From Anthracocystis setariae (taxonomy: Eukaryota; Basidiomycota; Ustilaginomycetes; Ustilaginales; Ustilaginaceae), in the NCBI GenBank assembly GCA_928724745.1, contig CAKMXJ010000002.1, positions 62,001-126,000 on the forward strand: DNA of 64,000 bases, in the 5' to 3' direction. The position numbers and the translations under genes are program-made. Of the stretch, positions 10,629-19,133 are shown piece by piece (within the stretch, counting starts at the first letter, position 1; each line of letters begins with the position of its first letter). Below the pieces are notes generated by a model. That model ran no database searches. It saw nothing but the letters and a program-made list of their open reading frames with translations, and had not been told where the DNA came from.

Positions 10629-13286
10629 TCAGACCTGGAAACTAGGCAGCGCATACAACCCACTCTCCCTGCCCAAGAACCCATACCCCAGCAACACCTC
10701 CATCTTCCGACTATGCCATCCGATATCACCGGTGACATGACCGTTGGCGTCCACCAACCTCTGCAGAGCCATCCTTCTGGCGTGGTCTGGAGGTAGATCG
10801 CGAACCACCTCGTTCCTCGGTACCACCTTGGCATCGGCAGGCAGGGAATACGTGCATGCCAAAACATGCCTCGAACGGGAACGCGAACCGGATCCTCCTC
10901 CTACCGAATGCGCCCGCCGAATCGACGGAATCGTCGGTCTGGCCGGTGATCCAGCAGCCATCGGAACGCGCAGCAAAGAGCGCGAAGAACGGTCAATCGA
11001 CTCTGGCGTATCCTCGTACCTCACCGACCTCCCTCGCCTACCCGCTCGTTCAACATCGCCTAAGCTCGCATCGCCTTCCACCTCCTCCGAACCTTTACTC
11101 ACCGTCGGAATCGCCCCCGCATCCACCTCCAACAAAGCCTCGTCACTCGCTTCGGGATTCGGCCCAGCCGCAACATCCACCACCCAACCCCTCCTCCCCG
11201 CACCGCGAACCACCTTCCATGTGCCAAACCCTCCGCGCACGCTGCGCAGACTCGCCGAATTCAACCCGACCACCCTCAAGTTGGTGGCCGCCCTCGCCAC
11301 CGGAAGCGTCGGTGGCGGATCCGAGCCGGTTTTAAACCCCATCATCGCGAGCTGCACCGAGATCGGGATCGGCGGCGTCTTGGCACACGGCCCCACCAAG
11401 ATGGATTGCAGATGCACCGCGTTGATCGCGCTGGCATCGTGCGCGTCGTAGCCGGGAATGTTGGTCGTCAGTCCTTCCGTCGACGAAGGAGAGGTGCACG
11501 AATCCGACAGCTCGAGCACTTGCACGTTGGGCGTTCGCTCGCGAAGCAGCTTGCTGACCGCCTCAAGTCGGATGTTGGGACAGTGAGAAAGTCCCAGGTC
11601 CAGAAGCGACGGCTGAGGCCCGATCAAGCCAAGCAACTCGTCCGTCATAGAACAGCCTCCGATATCCAGATACCTCAACCTGCCAGAGCGGAAGCACGGC
11701 GCCTGTGTGAAAATCACCTTAAGATCGTCTGCATCGATGGGCGTAGGGAAGATGAGCGTACCTGCCAACGACAGCTCCATGAGACCCTGCGTGCAAGGAG
11801 CATCGACCAGCAGTTCGGTGACCGATTCGGATGTGATCCTCTTGCAGAAGGCGAGCGAAAGGCTCTCGAGTTGAAGCTGGTGCGAGCTGCTGAGAGCGCT
11901 AAGAAGCGCTGCGTCCGCTTTCGTTCTTGAAAGATCGAGATGGGTGAGTCGAGGAAAGGCGAGAACAAAAGGATTGAGGAGTTCATTGCCGAGCGTGACT
12001 CCGGAGAGGCCGAGTCTCTGGAGAGAAGGAAAGGCTGTGGGACGAGCTGGGTGACGGCTTGGTCCGTCTCCATCCCTGCGTCGCGTGGATACGGAGCGGC
12101 TCAAGCTCTTGTTCTGCCGCATTGCTGAAGTGCTGCGCCCACGTCCACGTTGTTCCTCCTCATCCACGTCCATGGCATCGTCGTCGTCTTCCGCCTCGTC
12201 CTCCTCTTCGACCGTATCGGTCATTCGGCCACTGAACTTGTTGAGATGCGTCTGAACGAATTCCTTCATGGCGACTTGGAAGCGTGGCGAGACGCACTCG
12301 CAGAGATCGAGACTCTGAAGCATCTTGTTGGGTCTGCCGCTGTTTCGCTCGACCGAAACGCCTCTCAATCGACTAGGCTTGCTGTAATCTCCGTCTCGGA
12401 ACAGAAGCGCCTCGAGTACGTCGTTGGAGAGCGCAGAGTCCATGGTCTCACTGGCTCCGAAAGCAACCAGACCTTCAGCGGCCGTGACCAAAGCCAGAAG
12501 CCTTGCCGGCGTGACGAAGCGATGATCCATACCTTGGCCGATGGTACGACGCATTCCTTGGGTGCGGAAGTTGGAAAAGTCGATCAAACGCACCCAGTGA
12601 TGTAAGGTGGCAGCGTCGTCATCGCCCTCTTCTCTGAGGGTGACATGGTAGACGGGGCTGTCGGGGGTAGAATTAGGGTCCTCAGTCCAGACCAATTCTA
12701 CTTCGCCATCTTCATCTGCGTTGATGCGAATGACGTCGCGACGAGAACCTCGTCGGGTCAAGGAGGTCGACCTTTCTACGCCTTTGTTCGGAGCGGGACT
12801 CTGATTCCTGCTTGCGGGTGGCGTTGGCGTAGCTGTGCCGCCAATTACGAGCTTATGCCCCAGGGCATGAGCGAAACCGGCGGCAGCAACCATGTTGATG
12901 AACGAAGCGGGATCGGTGGGATCGACATTGACACTTCCAGTATTGGCGTACTTCTCGTATGCACTCGCCAAGTGACTGGCACCCAGCGTCCTGAGCAGCA
13001 AATTGAAGCTGTGCGGAAGAGTGATTTGGATGCGACGAAAGAGGAGGACGCGAGCCTCATGATAGAAAGCCTTGTTGACGAGACAAAGGTTATACAGCGT
13101 GCTGCGCGTGTCATTCTGGGTGGACGAGATCTTGCGGCCGTCCGGGTAGCACGACGGGAGGCCGTGAGGGTCGATGTTGCGGAAAGAGGATTTGGGGATG
13201 GAGTCAAGCCATACTAGGCCGACGACCTCGCGTAGGATTTCGGTGGGGAGGTCATTGATGGACGCTGCAGCTCGCGGCTGAGCCAT
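10629..13286 (-). CDS. F-box/leucine-rich-repeat-like protein
   Basis: An 885-residue intronless protein, taking the ATG at 13286 (MAQPRAAAS). No ATG lies upstream in the open frame. The N-terminal segment INDLPTEILREVVGLVW followed by LYNLCLVNKAFYHEARVLLFRRI fits an F-box (LP.EIL..I followed by L..VC+.F...+..LF). Leucine-rich repeats of the cysteine-containing (AMN1/FBXL) kind occupy the middle: LTHLDLSRT, LESLSLAFC, LRYLDIGGCSMTDE, LLDLGLSHCPNI and VQVLELSDSC. An acidic-basic linker (EEEDEAEDDDDAMDVDEEE) separates the two parts. Such proteins are substrate receptors of SCF ubiquitin ligases. The target is unknown. The C-terminal 250 residues are low-complexity. Confidence 0.75.
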   Translation of the reverse strand: MAQPRAAASINDLPTEILREVVGLVWLDSIPKSSFRNIDPHGLPSCYPDGRKISSTQNDTRSTLYNLCLVNKAFYHEARVLLFRRIQITLPHSFNLLLRTLGASHLASAYEKYANTGSVNVDPTDPASFINMVAAAGFAHALGHKLVIGGTATPTPPASRNQSPAPNKGVERSTSLTRRGSRRDVIRINADEDGEVELVWTEDPNSTPDSPVYHVTLREEGDDDAATLHHWVRLIDFSNFRTQGMRRTIGQGMDHRFVTPARLLALVTAAEGLVAFGASETMDSALSNDVLEALLFRDGDYSKPSRLRGVSVERNSGRPNKMLQSLDLCECVSPRFQVAMKEFVQTHLNKFSGRMTDTVEEEDEAEDDDDAMDVDEEEQRGRGRSTSAMRQNKSLSRSVSTRRRDGDGPSRHPARPTAFPSLQRLGLSGVTLGNELLNPFVLAFPRLTHLDLSRTKADAALLSALSSSHQLQLESLSLAFCKRITSESVTELLVDAPCTQGLMELSLAGTLIFPTPIDADDLKVIFTQAPCFRSGRLRYLDIGGCSMTDELLGLIGPQPSLLDLGLSHCPNIRLEAVSKLLRERTPNVQVLELSDSCTSPSSTEGLTTNIPGYDAHDASAINAVHLQSILVGPCAKTPPIPISVQLAMMGFKTGSDPPPTLPVARAATNLRVVGLNSASLRSVRGGFGTWKVVRGAGRRGWVVDVAAGPNPEASDEALLEVDAGAIPTVSKGSEEVEGDASLGDVERAGRRGRSVRYEDTPESIDRSSRSLLRVPMAAGSPARPTIPSIRRAHSVGGGSGSRSRSRHVLACTYSLPADAKVVPRNEVVRDLPPDHARRMALQRLVDANGHVTGDIGWHSRKMEVLLGYGFLGRESGLYALPSFQV

Positions 13287-13975
13287 CTCTGTGGGATTCG
13301 AGGTGACAAGCGCGATGATGTGACCGGATGGAGGCAGCGGAGCAGTTTGCTCGCTCAACAAAGCCGTTTCCGAAGATGATTCAGCCGCAAACGAGGCTGG
13401 CGGAAGTGCCGATGAGATGGACGGAGAGTGAAAAGTGTGCGTGAGGAAAACTGTGCGTGAGGAAAGGTGGAGAGGTTGAACTCCACGTCGAAAAGGATTA
13501 ACGTGGAGAAGCAGGGAAAGGGTCCTTTGTTAACCGATGCCTTATCATTATCTTTGGATTGTTAGGACTTCCAATTTCACGCTCTTGCACACCCTTCGCC
13601 CCGCTCCCATGCGATGCTCGACCGTCGGTGCCTTACGACCACGGTTGGGAGCTCGCCAGCGGACTCATCCGAGTTAGGCAACCTCATTTTATTGTTATCG
13701 TTCCCGTTCTAAGTTATCTCGGCCGTGTGGTTGAGACGATGGTGCCTCCTGTGACGAGTGAAGAATAGCGACTCGATGTAGTTACTCTAGGTGTTTGTCT
13801 CTCGATCAAGTCCCTGTTGTATTGTTTCGTACAGTACTGTGAGTCGATCTCGACTGGGTTGTGATTATGAAGAACTTGTTAGACGCAAAAACAAGGGTAA
13901 CACCACTAGCACGACGATGATGGACAGCATAAGGAGTGCGACTACAAGAGGTGCGATGCAGGGTGAATACAATAC
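13287..13975. other. Intergenic region
   Basis: Holds the upstream region of the F-box-like gene and the downstream region of the Ser-rich surface-protein gene (both on the minus strand). A GTACAGTACTGT element lies at 13830-13841. No supported gene is seen. Confidence 0.6.
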
Positions 13976-14566
13976 TTAGACGAGCATGCCCAGCAGCTCG
14001 TCGAGGAGGTAAATGACGCCGGCGAGGAGAGCGAAAGTTGTGAGCAACAGAATGCCGATATTTTGCCTTGCGATCCACGTTGCTGTCGCTGGTGGCTTGG
14101 TAGACGCTGGTGCAGCGTTGGATTGTCGAGGCGGGGCTGACGAACTCGAGGAAACGAAGGAAGAGCTTTGAGATGCCGACGAAGCAGTGTTGGAAATGGG
14201 AGGAGCAGCGGTAGGCTGAGCTGATGAGGAAGACATGTTGGCCGAGTTGGGAGTGCCAAAGATTGTTGCGATTCCGGAGGAGGGGAGGGTCTGACCATTG
14301 ATCGAGGCGGAAGAGTGCGGTTGGAGCGTCATGCTCACGCATTCAGGTTGGATGGAAAGCAGACCAATGGGCTGCGATTCGGTCAGACGGATGCTTTGTA
14401 CCGAGCATAAGGCTGCGCTTGCAGATGCGCGTGTGATGAGCGGGTCATCCGTGTAACTCTGGACAGGAAGTGACGCAGGTGGATTGGTGATGGATTGCGA
14501 TGCTGCTATCGCTGCGAAAGCCAGACCAACGCAGAGCGAGATCGAGATCCATGGATAGAATTGCAT
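13976..14566 (-). CDS. Secreted or surface Ser/Ala/Pro-rich protein
   Basis: A 196-residue protein with a clear signal peptide (MQFYPWISISLCVGLAFAAIAAS, cleavage likely near residue 22). A short module with two cysteines follows (ALCSVQSIRL and QPECVSMTL). Then comes a long Ser/Ala/Pro-rich stalk suited to O-mannosylation (residues ~105-160). A hydrophobic segment (IGILLLTTFALLAGVIYLL) ends ten residues before the C-terminus. The layout fits a wall- or membrane-attached surface protein. The hydrophobic tail could be a GPI-attachment signal or a true membrane helix, and the sequence does not decide. No enzymatic domain is recognised. Confidence 0.75.
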   Translation of the reverse strand: MQFYPWISISLCVGLAFAAIAASQSITNPPASLPVQSYTDDPLITRASASAALCSVQSIRLTESQPIGLLSIQPECVSMTLQPHSSASINGQTLPSSGIATIFGTPNSANMSSSSAQPTAAPPISNTASSASQSSSFVSSSSSAPPRQSNAAPASTKPPATATWIARQNIGILLLTTFALLAGVIYLLDELLGMLV

Positions 14567-15006
14567 GTTGGAAGAAGGTGCTTTGCAAGCAGATGGCCGT
14601 CTGCTGCAGCGGGAAGAAAGTGTCGATGGAGTTGCTGATCTAGGTCGGGTGGCAAAGTCGGCAAGTTGGCAGAGTTGGAGTGATTTACTGTATTATTAAT
14701 AGTAGTGTGAACGATGCAGAGCGGCGTTCAATTAAGCTTCTTTTTGCCAACTTGTTAATAGAGTAGTGAATACTTCCACCGGCATTTGCACTTTGGCTGC
14801 CTGAGCAATGCAAAAATTGAGGCATCAAAACTCGGTCGACAGCCCATATCGACAACGGCAGCGACTCTGAAGTGTAGTCAAGCCGCAACAGGGTCCATCC
14901 GCTCCTCGTTCCCCGCCCTTTTCAGTTTGGAAATCAGATCATCTTCATCACCCCCATACTAGCTGCTTCGTATTAACGTCCTCAGCTCTGCCAAGAAAAA
15001 GCCAAG
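14567..15006. other. Divergent intergenic region
   Basis: Separates two divergent genes. No gene seen. It becomes pyrimidine-rich toward 15006 (ttttcagtttgg..., then gtcctcagctctgcc), as for a leader of the plus-strand gene. A TTACTGTATTATTA element lies near 14688. Confidence 0.6.
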
Positions 15007-15306
15007 ATGGAACAAATCCTCGCAGTCCTCATCGAACCGCTCATCGGTCTCTTCACGATCTGCACCGAAGTGGTCGCCATCTGCGTCGATGGCTGTCTCC
15101 AAACCTGCCGCGAGTCATGCCACTGCATCGGCTGTGCCTCTTGCCCCTGTAGCAACAGCAACGATCAAGACGCAGACGAAGAATCTCGCCCGATTCTCTC
15201 AAGCTCACAGCCTACTCCGCATCCTCAGCCAAACATGGACGGCTCCGGCCAACATCAGCCAACACAACAGAGATGGAGCTCGGTCAACACACTCCGAGGA
15301 TCCTAA
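15007..15306 (+). CDS. Small cysteine-cluster protein, function unknown
   Basis: A 99-residue open frame starting at an ATG in good context (aagATGg). Residues 1-28 form a hydrophobic, slightly amphipathic helix (ILAVLIEPLIGLFTICTEVV). Next comes a dense cysteine cluster: eight cysteines in about 21 residues, spaced CVDGCLQTC...CHCIGCASCPC. A polar Ser/Pro/Gln tail follows. There is no cleavable-signal pattern. The layout would suit a membrane-associated protein whose cysteines are palmitoylated or bind metal. The stop lies only 15 bases from the stop of the convergent HEAT-repeat gene. The coding call rests on composition and context; no family is recognised. Confidence 0.6.
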   Translation: MEQILAVLIEPLIGLFTICTEVVAICVDGCLQTCRESCHCIGCASCPCSNSNDQDADEESRPILSSSQPTPHPQPNMDGSGQHQPTQQRWSSVNTLRGS

Positions 15307-15321
15307 ACGTACCTATCTATA

Positions 15322-18159
15322 TTACGATCTCTCTTCAACCATAATTGGAATCGCTGCAAGACGAGCCAAGATACGGCGGAGGTCGTTGATGTACATCAAG
15401 GATTCTTTCGTTTGGCTAGCTTCACTATCGAGCTCAACCAGACGTGCGCGCGCAATTCCTCTGATCCGACTGCAACGCTCCTCTCCCAGCAGAAACAGTC
15501 GGTCGTCGTTGCATGCCGGATCTGACCCCTTTTCCACCGCAAAGCAGAACGATGCCAGTGCATTTGCCGCGCTGATGCGGATCTTGAACATCTTGGCAGC
15601 CAGCTTCGAACATAGCAATTCGATGATTCGGTCAGCCAAGATCGATTGGTGGTCCCGTCTCAGCTCGAGGATCTTGGTCAGCGTCACGTCCGAGCTCAGA
15701 GCTCGATCCAGAGCCGAGGCCGCATTCCAACGCGACTTGGGCGGCTTCGAATCCGTGCCCAACACCCTGCAAAGCTGCTCTATCAGGCTAATGCCGAGCG
15801 AGCATGCTTCGACCGAAGCAGCTTCCGGAAGCATGGCAAGTAGAATGCCAGATGCTCGGCATGCCGAAACGGCGATACCCTCCATATCCTTACCCGCTTC
15901 GAGGCAATAGCGCGCATGCTTGATCCATCCATGTTCGTCGAGTCCCGCACCATCGTGCTGCAGTGATGCTGCTCGCAGCTGTGCTTCCACAGCATTGGAG
16001 AATGCCCAGGCAGCTCGTTGGCGCACCAAGCTCGACTTGTCGTGCAGTGCACCTGCCTGTCCTGTGCCCCACAACACAGCATCGAGCGCAGAAGCAACGT
16101 AGCCGGTGTGCTTAGCCGTTGAGGCCGATGTGCTCTTCGCCCCCGTTGCATCGCAAGGAAGCACCAACAACCCTAACACTCGCAGCGCGGCAGCACGTAC
16201 AGCCTCATCAGCATTTCCGCAAGACGTCCGCACGTACTCCAAAGTTGAGTCAAAGTTTGACTGCGTGGAAAGCACTCTGTACAGGTCTGGGACACTGGCG
16301 AGGACCATACAATGTTGTTCGGAAGATGCGCCGCTCGCTCCAAATATGCGGTTGCCTATCGCTTGGAGCTGTGCCAGTTGGGCGCAGGTCAGCATTGGCT
16401 TGTCAGCCTCGGCGAGGCTTTTGAGCAATGCTGTCCAAGTAGCCAACTCTCGGAGCGGAGTTGGGCTAGATTCGAGGGTGGCAAGCATATGTTCGCAAGT
16501 CTCGATTGCGAGTTGTACTCCTTGGCCGAGCAGGGTTGGAGTGGCAGTTGGTGCCACTGGTTGGCCAGCAGGATCAGACACAGTGGGTCTGTTCGCCAAG
16601 GGTGAGTTGCTTGATATTGCACTCGATGGCGAGCCAGATACCGTCCGTTGGGCTTCCGCCTTTGTACCAGCGGTCAAGCTCGCCATCACCCTACTTGCCT
16701 CGGCTTGAACCTCTGGTACACCTCCTGCACTACCAAACGCTGCCACTACCGGTTTAAGCACGCTCGCATGACTCTGAACCAATTTCGCCTTGGCCGTCCC
16801 TACTACAAATGTTGTCGTCAACCTGAGCAATGCAACAGTCAAAGACGACGGATGACCTGTTACACTACTCGCCCTGTGCAACGCTAGTACCAAATACGAC
16901 CTTATGTTGACGGTCCACTCTGCTAGCTGGGAAGAGAGGGATGTAAACGACAGAGCACGGCGGGCCCTTTCTTGTGCCATGGAGAAATGAAATGCTCCGT
17001 GAGAAAGGATGCTTTCGAGCGCACTCGATGCGGCGAGTCGAACCGAGGTGGATGGGTCGGTGGTGACGATACTGCACAGTGAGCATTGGGGCGACAAGTT
17101 GGTGGATGAGGACCGAGCAAATGCGTTTGCTGCTAAAGTAGGATGCAAGCTTGACGTTGCAGTGCAAGCGGCTGGTTGTTCGGGTAGCAACTCGCCCCAT
17201 GTGGATATGAGAGCTCGCGATTCGAGCCGATTGAGCTCGACGAAACAATGCAAGGCGTTTTGACGGATGAGCTTGGCGGTAGAATCGTGTAAGCGCGCGT
17301 CATGGGTGCGAGAGCGGGTGGTGAGTGCTGAAGATGATACGGAAAAGCTGCTTTGATCCGATTCGCTCTTATCGCTTTTGCGGTCGGTTTCGCCTGTGGA
17401 TGAGTACATTTCCTTCTGGATCGAGCTGGTCGACGCCGCATTGGAGCTGCTCGGTTCGTGGTTTGGTGCACGCGAACGTGTAGATTGATCACCCCATGTA
17501 AATGCGCCGGTTTGCATGGAAGTACGATTGCGTGCAAGTGAGGTTGCAAGGCCAGCCGAAAAGCAAGGCAGTAAAATGTCGAAAAGAGAGACCAGGTCGG
17601 TCGGCTTGGATGCTGGTTTTCGAGAAGTTGCTGCATTGGATGTGATTTTGAGCAGCCCGTATAGGGTCTTGAGGGCGGCCGCGGTAGCGCGAAGGGCGGA
17701 AGTGGACAGACTCGCAATATCGACGCTGGATCGTGATGAAGTCAACGAAATGGTCCGTAAGGGTTGGATCTTTAGCGTTGTGCGGAGGAACGCTTCAATC
17801 GATTCGACAAGCTCTGGTACAGTGAGGAGAGCTCCATCAGAGGTGGGCTTGGTCTCGAGGCAGGACGAGACGCTCTGTAAAGCAACACGACGTACATCGT
17901 TGGGTCCATTGAGGATGGCTGTAGTGAGGATCTGAAGTTTGTCGCTGTTGGTAAGGTCGTTGTCGAAAACGTCGGCGGCTAAAGGGGTAAGCTGCTGTCG
18001 CAGAGCTTCCAGAGTGGTGCGTCTTTCGTCGGACGAAAGTCGTGATTGGCGCAGCTTTGCCAGCTGTACCTCGACTCTTGCGATGTCGATGTGTGGCATC
18101 GTGCTTGGTCTACTTTGCAGCGTGGTCGTGAGCCATTGCAAGTCATCGTGGCTCTGCAT
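15322..18159 (-). CDS. HEAT-repeat protein, HEATR6-like
   Basis: A 945-residue protein from the ATG at 18159 (MQSHDDLQW); a second ATG 20 codons on (MPHIDIARVEVQ) is also possible. The open frame reaches back to 18321, but no ATG lies there and that DNA is the promoter of the divergent gene. It is built of helical HEAT-type pairs throughout, for example VRRVALQSVSSCL, VRLAASSALESIL, VRAAALRVLGLLVL and FKIRISAANALASF. A conserved block in the first third (STAKLIRQNALHCFVELNRLE) and the overall length resemble HEATR6 proteins with their DUF4042 region. A long Ser-rich insert (~240-300) and a second at ~500-540 interrupt the solenoid. It is probably a scaffold; its partner is not known. It ends 15 bases from the convergent small gene. 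Confidence 0.75.
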   Translation of the reverse strand: MQSHDDLQWLTTTLQSRPSTMPHIDIARVEVQLAKLRQSRLSSDERRTTLEALRQQLTPLAADVFDNDLTNSDKLQILTTAILNGPNDVRRVALQSVSSCLETKPTSDGALLTVPELVESIEAFLRTTLKIQPLRTISLTSSRSSVDIASLSTSALRATAAALKTLYGLLKITSNAATSRKPASKPTDLVSLFDILLPCFSAGLATSLARNRTSMQTGAFTWGDQSTRSRAPNHEPSSSNAASTSSIQKEMYSSTGETDRKSDKSESDQSSFSVSSSALTTRSRTHDARLHDSTAKLIRQNALHCFVELNRLESRALISTWGELLPEQPAACTATSSLHPTLAANAFARSSSTNLSPQCSLCSIVTTDPSTSVRLAASSALESILSHGAFHFSMAQERARRALSFTSLSSQLAEWTVNIRSYLVLALHRASSVTGHPSSLTVALLRLTTTFVVGTAKAKLVQSHASVLKPVVAAFGSAGGVPEVQAEASRVMASLTAGTKAEAQRTVSGSPSSAISSNSPLANRPTVSDPAGQPVAPTATPTLLGQGVQLAIETCEHMLATLESSPTPLRELATWTALLKSLAEADKPMLTCAQLAQLQAIGNRIFGASGASSEQHCMVLASVPDLYRVLSTQSNFDSTLEYVRTSCGNADEAVRAAALRVLGLLVLPCDATGAKSTSASTAKHTGYVASALDAVLWGTGQAGALHDKSSLVRQRAAWAFSNAVEAQLRAASLQHDGAGLDEHGWIKHARYCLEAGKDMEGIAVSACRASGILLAMLPEAASVEACSLGISLIEQLCRVLGTDSKPPKSRWNAASALDRALSSDVTLTKILELRRDHQSILADRIIELLCSKLAAKMFKIRISAANALASFCFAVEKGSDPACNDDRLFLLGEERCSRIRGIARARLVELDSEASQTKESLMYINDLRRILARLAAIPIMVEERS

Positions 18160-18333
18160 TTGGTGGGAGTGGAAAAGAGAAACAAGGCGGACAGCTCGAG
18201 GACAGCTCGAGTTCAGGGTCCAATTCCAACACCCAAAGCTATAAAAGTGCAGTTCGACACTCCACTTTGGCGTCAAGTTGTTCCCAACCACCTCTCCTCC
18301 TTCTTCTTGGCAGTCTGACAACTAACAACAGCT
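18160..18333. promoter_or_regulatory. Short bidirectional promoter with TATA box and 11-bp direct repeat
   Basis: Only 174 bases separate the divergent start codons of the HEATR6-like gene and the carbinolamine dehydratase gene. On the plus strand a TATAAAAG box lies at 18240-18247, about 90 bases before the dehydratase ATG, with CCAAT at 18220-18224. Two perfect head-to-tail copies of GACAGCTCGAG occupy 18190-18211. Confidence 0.55.
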
Positions 18334-18921
18334 ATGCTGCGTCTCTCGCAACCTATCAACACATCTACTCGACTCTCTCAATCTCTGTTCAAACCCAAAT
18401 CGTTGCGCTTGATCTCTCACTCGCGCGTCAACATGTCCGATCCCAACGTGCGACTGGAAGCGCAAAAGTGTATTCCATGTACGTCGTCGCTTGCTCCGAT
18501 GAGCCACACCGAGGCCAACGAGCTGCTCTCTACCATCAAGGGCAAATGGTCACTGTCACCCCAGCCAAAGACACTTCTGTCTTCCAAGACGGTCCACCCT
18601 GATGCGCTGCACAGAACGTACAAGTTCAAAAACTACACCTCGGCTCAAGCTTTTGCGAATCAGATCGGCGAATTGGCTGAGAAGGAGGGCCACCATCCCG
18701 CCGTCATGGTAGAATGGGGCAGAGTGACGGTATGGTGGTGGAGTCATGCTATCAATGGCGTAAGTGTCGCTCCAAATGCGATGGGATTCGACAAAGTTCG
18801 CTGACACGTTGTTTGTTTTACGTCACTACAGTTGCATAAAAACGACTTTGTGATGGCAGCAAAAACAGAAGAGCTTGTGCAACAGGCTCAAGGGTACTCT
18901 CCACCCAAACCAAAGCCGTGA
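18334..18921 (+). CDS. Pterin-4a-carbinolamine dehydratase (two exons)
   Basis: Exons 18334-18759 and 18832-18921; the 72-bp intron has donor GTAAGT, branch CTGAC and acceptor CAG. The product is 171 residues. It dehydrates 4a-hydroxytetrahydrobiopterin, or acts in pterin/molybdopterin-linked metabolism in organisms without aromatic hydroxylases. The core carries the family motif EKEGHHPAVMVEWGRVTVWWWSH. Splicing restores the GLHKNDFVMAAK segment that matches the family C-terminus; without it the frame ends early. The first ATG gives a basic, acid-free 33-residue leader (MLRLSQPINTSTRLSQSLF) typical of mitochondrial import. The second ATG (18433, MSDPNVRL) would give a cytosolic form. Both may be used; that is inference. 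Confidence 0.9.
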
Positions 18922-19133
18922 TACAAGGTCCATGTTGCAGGATCAAGAAAAGATATGTCCGGCCCCTCGACATTCTCAAGATGTTCTTTCCAAAACCACG
19001 AGTGGCCAGAATTGATATTAGCAAGCGGAGACTTCTATCAGACAGGTGGTGGACTTTGTCCACAGATCGACATACGACACGGTGTCCTTCCGTGACGGAA
19101 GGTGGTAAAAAAAATGATGGCAGCGATTGACAT

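Noticed and set aside
18160..18321. 54-codon upstream extension of the HEATR6-like frame
   Set aside because: It lacks an ATG and overlaps the TATA and CCAAT elements of the divergent gene.
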